From positions 124,001 through 188,000 of the forward strand of contig JAJJXM010000054.1 of assembly GCA_024516155.1 (NCBI GenBank): 64,000 nucleotides of DNA, read 5' to 3'. This document shows positions 46,920 to 58,497 of the stretch, in pieces (within the stretch, counting starts at the first letter, position 1; the number at the start of each line of letters is the position of its first letter). Below the pieces are notes generated by a model, which saw only the letters and a list, made by a program, of their open reading frames with translations, made no database searches and had not been told where the DNA came from. Source of the DNA: Pyronema omphalodes. Its lineage: Eukaryota > Ascomycota > Pezizomycetes > Pezizales > Pyronemataceae. The translations under genes were made by a program, and so were the position numbers.

Positions 46920-48706
46920 CAGATCAGTGACCATTGACATCCTCTCAATCCCACGGCTCTGAATTGCAGCACATATCATACACCAGTCACTCATAAATCA
47001 AGAACACCACATTGAGGAAAAAAGTTCAATAAACACCGCAGCCAGCCTTACGACCGATATCATCCTACCCTGGTAAACAGTAAGAGTAGATACACAAACC
47101 TCATCGACAACTGATGATCCATAGATTTAAGACTTCCTAGATCTAGATCTCCACAATGCACCCAGCGGCAATGCTCTCCATCAATCAAATCTATCCTTCA
47201 TATACATCGTTAACTCTTATTTCCCTTCATCAGGGGTTGGTTAGTGGATTTCGAAAAACAAAAATAAAAGAAAAATATATATATACCAAGAAAAGAAAAT
47301 AAAAAAAAGGCAACAGAAACCCCTTCTTTCTTTCTTCAAGCTTCAAGGTAGAACAGAGTGATGCGTTATGAATACCAATACCCATTCCCCTAGCAAATAC
47401 AACACAGCATAAATCATTAAATCAGACCCAGTACCTACCTAACCCTAAAGCTACATAATCCAATCCATTAACCTATCACCATACCTTACGTTTCATGACT
47501 TTCCTCTCAAACCGTATAATTATTGATTTCCCAATCCCAGGTTATTATCCACAACCCCCATCATCCTTCAGTGTTCATGGCATGATCTGGTATCGATAAC
47601 TCATTATCATTCCTTACACTAATCCACCTTTGAAAGAAAAAAATACATCGCTGGTACACCGTTTTTTTTGTCCTGGTGCAGAGAAAAGCAGCAAAGAAGG
47701 AAAGCAGCAAAGAAGCAAAGAAGCAAAGAAGCAAAGAAGCAAAGAAGCAAAGAAGCAAAGAAGCAAAGAAGCAAAGAAGCAAAGAAGCAAAGAAGCAAAG
47801 AAGCAAAGAAGCAAAGAAGCAAAGAAGCAAAGAAGCAAAGAAGCAAAGCAGCAAAAGAGCAAAATAAACACCGGCAGAAAATGCCAGCTACGTAAAACCC
47901 TCGAAGTGCGGCACGACAAAATGCAGAAATTTTGCTTTCTTTCTCTTTCTTTTTTCTCATTTTGCTTCTGCTTCTGTTTTTAATTGTTGATTGATGGTGG
48001 AATATTGATCCTTTTTTCTTCTTCTTCTTCTTTTTCTTTGCCGAGAAGTTACGAGAAGTTACGAAGCATGATATACGAATTCCAAATCAAAAACAGGATA
48101 TCAACATCTATTTCTTTCCAGACTTTGATGGTGGGTAGAGGTTTTCTATTACCGCATTACGGGCTTAAGATGGAGCCCGGATCTGTGATATGTAGGGGAC
48201 AGGGATAAAATATTGAAGCTTGTCAACTGCGTGATGGAGCATGATCTGATGATTTGAATATCTTGCATGACGATATGGATATTGATATTGATATTGATAT
48301 GGACGAAAAAATATGGATATGTAAAGATGCAATTCATCTCTCTCTATCCATTACTACTGTTATATCGAAGCTATACACCAGGGTGTTAGGTACGCATGTG
48401 GTATCTACTACTTCTTCTCTCTATTCTTGTCCTCAGTATCGCCTTCTTCTCTTGCAACCGTTTCATTTTTTTATTATATCCCTCCTTTATTTCTTTCCGT
48501 TGCTACTTGCGAATATTAAACTCAACGCCAACACCGCCAAGTCAGTGAAATCACCAAGCACTCTGCATTCTCGAAATTTTTCCCATTCCTGTAATTTTCA
48601 AAAACAGTCAAAAAGCAAAACCGTTTTCAAAAATCATCACAAAATTATATCATCATAGCACCATACCATCACCCAAAGCAAAAATAGAATGCTAGATAAA
48701 AGATAA
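46920..48706. other. Intergenic region with AAGCAAAG microsatellite
   Basis: No gene supported. A purine-rich array of GAAGCAAA units fills about 47690-47860; the repeated LLLCFFAS and AKKQRSKE frames across it are artefacts. A GATATT array lies at about 48275-48300. Confidence 0.6.
47690..47860. repeat. GAAGCAAA microsatellite
   Basis: About 20 tandem 8-bp units, nearly perfect. Open in several frames on both strands because the unit lacks stops. Confidence 0.95.
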
Positions 48707-48778
48707 GCCCCACGCGGGGGTCGAACCCGCAACCTTGAGATTAAGAGTCTCACGCTCTACAGATTGAGCTAGCGAGGC
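48707..48778 (-). tRNA. tRNA-Lys (CTT)
   Basis: A 72-nt cloverleaf on the minus strand: acceptor GCCTCGC pairs with GTGGGGC allowing two G-U pairs; D arm GCTC...GAGC; anticodon stem TGAGA/TCTCA with loop CTCTTAA, anticodon CTT; T arm GCGGG-TTCGACC-CCCGC. No intron. CCA is not encoded, as usual for nuclear tRNA genes. Confidence 0.96.
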
Positions 48779-49983
48779 TTTCTATATGATATTTTATTCC
48801 TGACCCATCACATTCACTAATCCAGCTCTCTACTTTCCGTACTGAGTATCTACATAACTGCGGCGCTGGGGTGGTTGAAGATGTAGCAACGAGACGATGA
48901 GGTAGGATAATGGAGGTATGATGGAGGATAATGGAGGCGGTATGATTCCGGCGCCCTGGTATATTAGCTTAGTAGACACGGTACTCTCCAACAAGTTACA
49001 AGTTACAACGACAGGACTGGACACCGAGTCGACGGTTGATGATTAAGCGGCGAAGTAAGCGAAGTAAGCGGCGAAGTAAGCGCGGAGGGTGGGGGGGGTG
49101 TGGAGGGAGAAGCTGAGATGGAAAGGTAACGATGCCTGTGATGATGATGATGATGATGATGACAGTGATGAAGATAGAAATGTCGTTGGAGCTGGAGACG
49201 GAAGATGAGGGGGTAAAGGAGGGGGTGTTGCTACGTAGCTTGAAGAGCAGAGCTTGAGCTTGAGCTAGCGAAGCTTGCTAGCGAAGCTAAGCTAATCTTG
49301 GCTGCTAAATGCCATGTGCATACATAGCATAGCAACAAACCCCGGTACAGAAGCCTAGCGAGCTCACCAGGTTATGATGTTCCTACTTCCCACCAGTTAC
49401 CATACAAGCACCAGGCTCCAGGCTCCAGGCTCCGGACTTTGGGGTTTGGGGTTTGCTTTTTCATTTTTGATTATGTATTACTCGATTACGCTTTTTTTCC
49501 TGCACTTTGAAATATGGATGGATGGATGGATGGATGGATGTTAGCTATACAGAGAATAGCTAATGAGAGGCTACATACAACCCGAAGAAAGAATGACCTC
49601 TCCAGGGCGTTCCCGGTGACTGTTAAGGTAACACTTGACAGTTAGCAACCGGGGTGTCTATGAAAACTCCCCAGACGATGAAGAATCTGTTCCTAAATCA
49701 TAAAAGCGCCAACCCGCGGACCATTTCTCGGCTGAATTGCCAATGTAGCCAAAAAAAGGTGTGAAATGTAAAAATATCGCTTTCACTTGTAAACAGAGAG
49801 CTTTATTGTAATATTCTTAAATTTCCGAGCTGCTCTTTCAACTCTGCCTTCATATCTTTTTGGGGGGTTGTAATTTCGTTGTATGCGGGCACGAAGCTTA
49901 GCTAACACTAAGGGCCATGTAGCTTCACACGACGCTATCACCAACGCCGCCCTTATCGCTCACCAACCCAACAACATCTCGAC
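48779..49983. other. Intergenic region
   Basis: No gene supported. It contains a GAT/TGA array (about 49139-49162), nested AGCTTGAG/GCTAGCGAAGC repeats (about 49240-49300) and a GATG array (about 49514-49540). The promoter of the gene starting at 49984 should lie in the final few hundred bases. Confidence 0.5.
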
Positions 49984-51306
49984 ATGGCACCCAAGCGCAA
50001 AGCAACAGTAAGTCTCTCCATCTTCAACATGAACCCATCAAAACCAGAAAAAAATTATTAAGCCTTCCTTCGTACAGCAAATTCGCGACAAGCAGCAGCA
50101 ACCTTGTATTTCCGAGAGCTTAGGGTTTATTAACTTCCACTGCGACAGTCCGCAGCAGGTTATGACACAACCCGCTTCATCAACTACTAGCCGAGCTCCG
50201 TTCGCTTTCTCGTCATCTACTTTTCCTACCGCTACCGGGCGGTTGTCTACTGTTACCACCGCCGCCGCCGCCGATTCGGCTGGTCCTGATGCTAAGAAAA
50301 TTAAAAAGGGTGGTAGCCTTAGGGTTTCGGGATCACGGAATTTTAGGGATATTGATAAGAAGCGGGCTTTTGCTGTGATTAGAAAAATTTTACCGTACGG
50401 TAATAACATGTGGGAACAGGTTGCTAGGCAATACTCCAAGGAGGCAAAGAAGCATGGTAGGAAGGAGAGGGATGCAGAGTTTTTGAAGAGTTTTTTTATG
50501 GAAAAGGTTAAAGAAGGCAATGCGAAGCCAACTAGGAGTCGGGGTATGTCCTGGGATGTTGCGGAGGCATGCGGGATTCAAGCAGAAATTGAAGGAAATA
50601 TTCATATGGGCTCTCTCAATGATGCTACGATTGAATCTGCTAGCGAATGGGAAGAAGATAAGGATGGTGATGATGATGATGATGATAGAGAAGACCCAGA
50701 TGATGCTGAAGATGATGGGCTAGAGAACGATTCAGAAATACAACAAATAAGCCGGTTGAATAGTTGTACGGTATTTTATCCCCCAGGAGCTTCCTCAGAT
50801 TCGTTGTCATTTCTAATCACTGTGTTGTATACTAAATTCCTATCCTCAAGATGCCGAAAACCAATGCGACCCGGAGCGTGAGTCCTGCAAAGGTCAAAAT
50901 GTCGATAGAACAATCATCTCGACAAACAAAGAATGACGAAATTTCTTCAAAGGCTTCACTATTGTTGGACAAAATGATGACAGAATTTGATAGAGAAGGC
51001 TCGGCGGGTGATGATTCGGCACTTGAGAGAGCCGAGGTACGGTATGAAAAGTTGGAAAAAAGGTATGAGAAGTTAGAAGAAAAGATGGAAAGATTAGAGC
51101 ACAATTATGAGAAATTGCGGGATGAGAATACGGTGTTGGTGCGGGAGAATATGGAGTTGAAAGTTAAGGTTTTGCTGCTTGAAGCGGAGAGGGGAAAACC
51201 AGCGGAGAGGGGAAAACCAGCGGAAAGGGGAAAACCAGCGGAGAGGGGAAAACCAGCGGAGGGTGGAAACTCGGATCGCTTTCCTCAAACTCTACAAAGA
51301 CTTTAA
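49984..51306 (+). CDS. Myb/SANT-like (DUF6818-like) protein with coiled coil
   Basis: Three-exon model: 49984-50007, 50078-50770 and 50851-51306, with introns 50008-50077 (GTAAGT...TACAG) and 50771-50850 (GTATTT...TACTAAA...TCAAG), 390 aa. Splicing is supported by frame continuity and by the first exon starting MAPKRKAT. Residues about 85-155 hold the recognisable core: aromatic and Trp positions in YGNNMWEQVARQYS, a charged helix, then FLKSFF and a KPTRSRG segment close to the KPTG motif of DUF6818-type Myb-like domains. An acidic stretch (DDDDDDREDPDDAEDD) follows, then a heptad-rich coiled coil (about 298-355, ERAEVRYEKLEKRYEKLEE) and four to five copies of AERGKP encoded by an 18-bp minisatellite. 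It is probably a DNA-binding or chromatin protein. The LINE 3' end lies about 80 bp beyond the stop. Confidence 0.75.
51183..51273 (+). repeat. 18-bp coding minisatellite
   Basis: About five tandem units of GCGGAGAGGGGAAAACCA with single changes, each encoding AERGKP, near the end of the coiled-coil protein. The copy number is likely to vary between strains. Confidence 0.9.
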
Positions 51307-51727
51307 TCCTTTATCTCTCCGGTATAACATTATAAAATCTGCGGATTCTGTCCGTCCCGGAGTAACTCTCCAAGCACCGTGTAATCATTTGATTTGATTT
51401 TATTTGATTTGATTTTAATCATACACCGTTCGAGGCCTTTAAGGCCTATGCGGGAAACTAAATCCGTTTTTCCTGTCCTCGTGGCCGAGACCACCTAAAG
51501 AGGCTCCCCAATCTCCTGCTCCCCGTGACCTCCCCTGAAAAAATAAGTAAATAAAGAAACAACCAAAAAGAAACAAAAAGTCCTAACCCCAGCCGAAACC
51601 TGACAGTCCCCAGTATCGCTCACGCCTTCCCCTCTTGTAACCAAAAAGAAAAAATCGTTAACATCAAAAGAAAAGTAATGAAAAATTTACAGTTCGCCCT
51701 CCAAGCTCCTGGCCCTTCTACCCGTGC

Positions 51728-54700
51728 CTATACGTATCTTCTGCCTATCTCCGTTGCAGATAAAAATTCCAAGATCGCTTTCGTGAGTCGATCGTCCCTA
51801 AATAAATCCACCACCTTAAGCCTTCCTCTCGGCCTTCCCCTTCGTCCCCTTATTCTCTCAACCTCCTCTTTCAACGCCTTGAATTCCTTTCGCCAGCGGG
51901 GGCATTCTCCAAAAAGATGGCCTCTGGTTTGTCTCTTGTCCGACTGGCACCACCAGCACCGGTCCGATTCCTTTTTCTTAACGCGCACCAGATGGGTGCC
52001 GATGAGAGCGTGACCTGAAGCAAGCTGGAGGAACACAGCTGCTCGGCGTTTGGGGAGGGAGACCAGCTCGGGGCGGATTCCCCATTTTTGGCGGGGGCGG
52101 AAGGAACGGCTGGTGGCTGTCTGTTGTCTAATCCATCGACGAGTGATGGTCGATGTTGTTTCCGTTGCGATCCGGTTGAGGTGCGCCAGGGAAGCCCACG
52201 CTGGGACAGCACACACTGGGTCGTCACACCGTTTGAGCATAAGGGAGTCGCATCGATGCTTCGACGCTTCCTTCGCTACTCGGTCCGCTTCCTTGTTTTC
52301 GGGGATATCGCTGTGGCCCGGGATCCAATGGAATTCCACGTCGATACCGGAATCAAAGAGGAGGTCATAGGCTTCGCGCGAGATGAGTTTGGCGAGCTCT
52401 TGGCCAGGACCGGGGGTGTCAGTCTCCAGACGCTTGAGAGCAGCCTGGGCGTCTGAAAAGACGATCGCTTGAGTATTCGAGTTGGGGTCCCAGAAGTGGT
52501 TGGAATGGAACTCCTTGAGCCCTCGCCAAATGGCGTAGAGCTCAGCGTCAAAAACCTCCGTATGACGGCCCAAGTAGTGCTGGGAAGAACGAAAGGCGCC
52601 ATTGATATAGCGGACTACTCCCGCTCCCGTATGTCCCTCCATTCGAGAGCCATCTGTCCAGATGCATGTCGTGGACGTGAGGTTTCTCCAATTCCCGGCG
52701 AAGGTTTCAGCTTCAGCCCTGGGTGCGATCACCACAGGGAAGCGACGAAAGCGGTCGGGGACTGTTACTTTTTCGACTGCTTCGAACCCACACGCCTTTT
52801 CCGTGCGTTTAAGCAGCCGAGTGATAGCCGCAGCGGTCGGGGACGGTTGGGTGCCGGTCGGGGGGGGGGGGGGGGCGGGGCGGGGGCGAGTGAGGAGGCG
52901 TGACCTAAATTTTGCTTCTCGGCCCTTGATGAGTGCTTCCGCTGGGCGTACGGCACTTTCAGCCATCAAGAAGCCGAGTGGAGTCGTTTTGAAGCAACCC
53001 GTGACCGCTCGTGCTTGCTTACTGAGGAGCAGTTGTAGCTGAGCAGTGCGTCCCGAGCTCTTGCCTTTTAGGTGCCGGACTGCGTTGATCTCAGCGCCAT
53101 ACATAGCCACTGACTGGACTACCGCCTTTTGGAGATTAGCAGTGCTTCCCGGAGGGAGTCCCTGAGCACGACAATGCCTCGCAAGACGAGCATGCTGTTG
53201 TCTGGCTTTGGGTAACCACTTTTGGTGATGGTGGTTAAGGGTGAGCTTTGGGTCGAGCCAAAAGCCCAGCGAACGGATGGCTGTCGAGGCGAAAGGGATC
53301 TGGTGAGGGCCTACCGAGACTGTGACCTCGTCAGGGTTAGCCTCTCCCCTCCGTCGAGAAAAGAGCATGGCCTCCGTCTTTTCTTTTTCAAACACCACCG
53401 CGTTGGTGGAGGCCCACCACGAGCATGCGTTTGCACACCGTTCAAGCTTGTCGGAGACCTCCCGAGCAGAGTCACCGGTCACGATCCAGGTCACGTCATC
53501 GACAAGCGACAGACCTGTTACGTCGGGGACTCTGGATTCTACATGATCGGCGAGATCCGCTATATAGATCAGGAAAAGGACTGGGGACACGGGGGAACCT
53601 TGGGGGAGTCCGGTGTTCGTTTCGATGGGTGTTCCTGATTCGCCACCTAGTGATATTTCGACTCTTCGATCACTCATAAATGAAGACACCCACAGCACAT
53701 AGCACTCATCCATGCCTACTCGCCGCATTTTACGCATGAGGCAATCTCGATTAACAGTGGGAAAGGCCCCTTTGACATCCATCATTAGAGTTCCCGCGAG
53801 TTTCTGCTTTTCCCAAGCGAATTCCACCGCCTCAATTAAGACTGCCGCGGCGTCGACGGCGGAGCGACCTCTTCTCCCACCAAATTGTCCAGCGTGAAAA
53901 GCGTTCAGGCTCTCGGCTTCCTCCGCGATGAGGGTGGCGACGACCTTTTCAACCAACTTTCCCAGACAGCTCAAAAGGGAGATGATGCGGAAACTCTTTG
54001 CTTTGCGGTAAGAAGTCTTTCCCGGTTTGGGGATACAGACTCCTTTAGCAGTTTTCCAGTCGGCTGGGTGGAATCCTAGCCGCACGCAGTGATAGACAAT
54101 GGAAGTCACCCTTTCAGGGTCCCATCTCATGAGTGCCTTGATGATAGGTACTCCTAACCCGTCACCACCCGGAGCCTTGGAGTTGCTCTGACCGTGGATC
54201 GAGTCGGAGACCAGTTCTTGGGTCACTCGGAGGAATCCGCGTCCTGGGGGACCTGCGTTGCCACTGTGACCGGGGTATGGATTCGGGGGGGGGAAAGGAA
54301 ACGTCAGCGAGCATCCGACGTTTGGCATCCTCCTCGTCAGCCTGGTTGCCGTGCTCGTCCTCGAGAGATCCAACCACCGCAGCATTTCGCGGTTCGGTTG
54401 CGCGAAGGACTTTCCATACCGCCTCCCTGTTGGCTCCCTCTAGGAAAGAAACCCAACACTCTCGCTTGCGGAGACGTTGGGTGCTGAGATAGGCGTTGCG
54501 TAGGCGGTGTTCTTCTTCTGTCGTACACTGGCCGCGCTTGGCCGCCCTCCGTTTCCGGCCGTACTCGCTGCGTGCTGCCTTAACATCGGGGTGCCACCAC
54601 TTTTTAGAGCGAGCGGTGATTCGGATCTTCCTAGCGTGAGTGTTCAGCATGTCTACCAACTGTTGACGCACCCAGACCACCTCTTCCTCGACGTCGTTCT

Positions 54701-55511
54701 CGGAGCAGTGATCAGACAGGAGCGGTCTGCGTTCGCTTCGATGGCGATAATCTAACGCCGCTTTCTGCACTCCGTTGTCACTCTCCAGCCATTCGCCTAC
54801 CGCCCATCCTCTAGTTGGGGCGTCGAAGTCCTCCGGGACCGTCACAGAGTCCACCTTCCAGATCAGCGCCTCATGATCGGACGTTGTGGAGTGATTCGGG
54901 TCATCGAGGAGCTTCGCAACCACGTGGGCTTCAAGTTCCATCGTCGTGAGGACTAAGTCGATAACGCTATGTCGGATCTGGCCCGTTTGGGTGTGGATTT
55001 CCTTCCCATCACCGACATACCGGAGATCGAATGAATCCATCAGATGTTCCAAGAACTGATGATGGAGTGGCCTCTCGCACAAGGGGTTCCACCTTCTACT
55101 GTGAGCGTTGCAATCGCCAGCTAGAATAGTGTCCCGTCCTATAATCCTGCGCCAGTCCGCATGGCGTGCAGGGCGCACTCCATAATCAGTTTGCGGAGCG
55201 TCATAAACATTTACAATGCGCACTTGTTTATGACCTCTGCATGTGACATCCAGCACCTGGAGGTCACCTTCCCCGGGCGCAGCCAAGTCCCCTCGTGGAC
55301 GAAGCTGCCACGCCGAATCCCGCCGTCTCCCCGTCAGGACCCTTCCTCCCCAGAGGAACCCATAGGCTGGATGACGCCAGCCTTGGAACGTTGGGGGTTC
55401 CTGAACCAAAACCACATCCGCCCCCAGGGCGAGTCCGCTCTCCATCACCGCCGTCAGAGCCTCACCGCTCTTTCGGCAATTTAGTTGAAGTACCGTAAGG
55501 CACTTCAGCAT
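51728..55511 (-). CDS. LINE ORF2: AP-endonuclease, reverse transcriptase, RNase H (one frameshift)
   Basis: ORF2 nicks target DNA and reverse transcribes the element RNA. The endonuclease part is 55511 to about 54290, with LQLNC, VQEPP, GDCNAHSRRW and TSDHE. The reverse transcriptase is in another frame from about 54385, with KAPGGDG, DVKGAFP, GLPQGSPVSP and SLVDDVTW (catalytic Asp pair kept), then RNase H (WTDGSRMEGHTGAG, FDAELYAI, FSDAQAALK, WIPGHSDIPENKEAD) and a C-terminal CWWC...H...C motif. The two frames meet at a homopolymer of nine C on the coding strand (54285-54293), so a one-base length change there would explain the break. A longer homopolymer (52860-52875) inside the gene keeps frame at the given length. 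The start at 55511 (ATG, MLKCLTVLQLN) overlaps the ORF1 end by 7 bp. Confidence 0.88.
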
Positions 55512-57041
55512 TGAGTGTTATCCGGCACTTCGGCATCGACCATGGCGTCTGGGTCAGACGCCGTGGCTGCAGGACGGGGGGTGGAGTGGGCCGATGTGGT
55601 CTCCGTGGTTGAGGGTTCATCTGGGTCGCCGGAGGCGGTAGAGGAGGGGTCTGCTTCGGGTTGCGAGGTTTCCGCTGCATGGGAAGCTTGATCCGAGGAG
55701 GAGGACATCTGGCGACGCTGACGGGCCAGGGCGAAGGCTTCGAGGCGGGAGGGGCAGTTGCGTGCATTGACGTAGTGATTGCCTTTGCAGTTAACACAAC
55801 GAGCAGACTCCTTCGAGTGCTGACACGGGAGTCCCTTGGAGGTGGAGCATCCTATCATGCCGCACTTGTGTTCCTCCGAAGCGTGCTGCTGACCACAGAA
55901 TCGGCATCGGAAGAGCTTGGGGGTTTGACATTTCTCCCGGAAGTGTCCCCACTTTAGACAGCCCGAGCACTGACTGTCAGGGCCGTCGTGGTTGAAGAGC
56001 TCGACTCGGTAACGAGAGGATCCTAGGAGGGTGCCCCGAGCTATAAGCATCTGTGCAGCGGGGGTTCCTTTCACTGAGAAGACCGCTGAGGACGATTGAA
56101 TTTCGCCCTGTTCGAGGCGCTCGCGAATGCGCCGTCTGCTGCCCAACCAGCGAGTACCTGGGATGACCTCGAGCTGGTCGTGGTTGGCTTGCAACTCAAG
56201 CTCGAGCTTTTGCAGGCCATTCCTACCTCTACCCAGAAAACGATTGAGGGGGATGGCATGGACTTTCAGCTTGACCCATTTGTCCATGGGTTTGACGTCC
56301 ACCACGAAGCGATCAACCTCGCAGATAGCATTGAGGATCTCGTTGCGGTAGCACGATATCAATGTGTCTGCTCTAACTCCCGGATTGGTGGTAGCCGTGA
56401 TCGTTCCCTTCGAGTTTCTGGAGACCCGGGCCACACGGTGGAAATGGGGTGCACCGCGGAGGTGCAAGCAGACGTTAATGGCGGCCGTGAAATCCTGGTC
56501 TGGTTTTAACGAGGAGCGGGCGCCTTCCTGACGGATGAAGATCATGCGGCGATCTTCAGCGGCGAGGTTTTTCTCGGGTGCGGAGAAGTTGGGGGGGCGT
56601 TGGGGGGCCTTCTGCTGTCTGCGTGAGGGTACAAGCTGCCACGCCGGAGGGTGGGGCGGGGGGGGGGAGCTCGGGGAGGTTGCTACGGAGCTTTGCAGCG
56701 TAGGACTGGGCCGCGGTGAGTTTGGACGCACGCGGGAGGGCGGGGAGGGAGGGTATGGGGGCAGCCTTGGGCATGCCTACGACAACTGAGGAAGTTCTGG
56801 TTTTCTCTGCCTGAGCAGACTGCTGGGTGTCAGCAGGGTGGGGCTGGCGAAGGGCGGGAGACTGGGTCGACGTCGCGGGGTTTACCCGTGGGCACGAGCA
56901 TGGGCGGGCTTCCTGGAGACGTAATTGCTCTTCCAGAGCCTTCAAGCGTTCCTCCGTAGCGGCGAGGCTGTGAACCTGGGTATTGAGGCTCTCAATACAG
57001 AGGTTTGTTCGATCAGTTTCGCTTCGTTCGAAAGATATCAA
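55505..57041 (-). CDS. LINE ORF1: nucleic-acid-binding protein with CCHC knuckles (one frameshift)
   Basis: ORF1 proteins bind the element RNA. The N-terminal part (57041 to about 56660) has a short coiled-coil-like segment (ATEERLKALEEQLRLQE) and Pro-rich sequence. The C-terminal part lies in another frame from about 56668 and contains PAWQLVPSRRQQKAP, an RRM-like middle, then zinc knuckles C-x2-C-x4-H-x4-C (CSGCLKWGHFREKC) followed by two further Cys/His clusters (CRFCGQQHASEEHKC; CVNCKGNHYVNARNC). The frames meet at a run of ten C on the coding strand (56658-56667). There is no ATG at the 5' end of the visible frame because a TGA precedes it, so the true start is not resolved. Confidence 0.8.
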
Positions 57042-57366
57042 ACTAATAGGTTTTTCTCAGAAAGCCAGGAAGTTAACTAATCGATCACAGGCCGAATAAA
57101 CTTAGGGGTCTCTCTTGAGGTATTGGTGTTCGAAAGGTAACGTCGTAGGTAGAGATCAGGTTGCTGATGCCGGAGGAGACGGTGGGAAGACTTAGGGTCT
57201 TTTATAGACTTTCGTCTACAAGTTCGCCCAGACTTCCCAAGGGAACCAACTTCCAAACTAAGCTCAGGAGATAAGACGTGAGTCAATTCTTTGACCAATC
57301 TGTCGATGGCTCGCATCATGCTGCATGCGCAATTATATTAATTGCTCACTTGCATGATGACCTTCG

Positions 57367-58326
57367 TGTCAGATTAATCCTTGACATTCCTTGTCGTGCT
57401 ACCACACCTTCCAATCAGGTATTGGGGTTAAGCGCCTAGTGGAGGGTGACTCCACTTGAGCGCATAATGCAGTGACTCCTCTGATAATGACATGTGAGTC
57501 ATATATCTTATGAGTCGTCTTGATCATAGATCTCCCTAGAGAATCTTGATTGCGAGTGAAGGAATCTGACATCATGAGGCATACCATGCCCTACCGGAGC
57601 GCACTGCCCCGTCACATTCCTGTGTAATGTCATTTGCCCCACCTGCGCGCACTTGCGCGCAGCCACACCCTGGTGTGTACGCAAACGCCATCTTATCTTG
57701 CAGTTGGTAGTCATTGGCCTAAGGTCGCGTCATATCAGTTCCGTCCAACAGTTTCCCTGAGTGGTGTTCCTTGCTGCAGAACGACGTCTCATGCTGATGC
57801 AATCTTGACCCTTGTCCTGCACACCACTCCTGTTGGCTGACTAGACTCTGCCTTCTTCCTTGGCCGACTATCCGGACAACTCAGACCTCGGATGATCCCA
57901 TTCGCCTGCCTTGCATGCTCCTGAGAATTCCCTTCTCTTGCAAGCCCTCTGGTAGCTGTGCTTGGTGGAACACAGCCTCAAGTATAAGGAGGTGTCCCTT
58001 CGCCGTCGTCTTCTGTTCTCCATCAGCGTCGTCTGTAGTTTTCTCATGGGTAAGTCGACACCCATGAGGTAAGTTGATACTCGTTCCCATCCATCTGTGA
58101 TCCTCCCAAACTGACAGTGAATAACAGGTAGCGACGCCTCGGGCCGGGATCCTCGTGAGGTCATTTCGGAAAGTCACGAATCACGTGACGTGGCTAGCTG
58201 GAGCTCCTCAGGGGGTTCCGGCCCGGGAATACTAACCTTATTATTCATTCTCCTGTCGAGTTTGCCATGTTCTCTAAATGTTATACATGTTACCTATTCT
58301 ATACTCACACAATATAGGGTGTGACA
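57367..58326 (-). repeat. 3' LTR of the Gypsy element
   Basis: On the minus strand the pol stop at 58498 is followed by a purine-rich tract (GGGGGGAGGTGG) and then TGTCACACCC at 58326, a typical polypurine tract and LTR start. The proposed end is CTGACA at 57367, giving TGTCA...TGACA termini and a 960-bp LTR. The lower end is inferred from the terminal inverted repeat because the other LTR lies beyond the window. Confidence 0.6.
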
Positions 58327-58497
58327 CCACCTCCCCCCTGTTCAAGCTTCGTCCCGAAGCAAGTAGCTTATCATTCTGTGATCGCACCTCGCCGCAGCCA
58401 AGTGACTTAGTGATCATATATGGATGTAGTCCTCCAGCCGCTACATCCTACTACCAACTCGACCTAATGAAAACCTCGTGGGGAAAAACATTAAGCC

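Larger units (their letters stand above)
51385..57366 (-). mobile_element. Tad-like non-LTR retrotransposon (LINE)
   Basis: Order on the minus strand: ORF1 (CCHC knuckles), ORF2 (endonuclease, reverse transcriptase, RNase H, terminal zinc motif), a 3' UTR of about 300 bp, then a simple tail of AAATC-like units (about 51420-51385). The 5' limit is taken as the edge of the neighbouring Gypsy LTR; a frame at 57319-57077 (contains IDRLVKELTHVL) may be the remnant of the ORF1 start. No target duplication could be identified. The element is otherwise little decayed. Confidence 0.85.

Noticed and set aside
47561..47983. Several 75-117 codon frames reading LLLCFFAS or AKKQRSKE
   Set aside because: Frames of one 8-bp microsatellite on both strands.
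52860..52875. Third homopolymer as an additional LINE frameshift
   Set aside because: The ORF2 frame continues with matching RT and RNase H motifs on both sides at the given length.
52469..53042. Plus-strand frames of 106-144 codons inside the LINE
   Set aside because: Antisense shadows of the reverse transcriptase and RNase H frame, which carries all family motifs.
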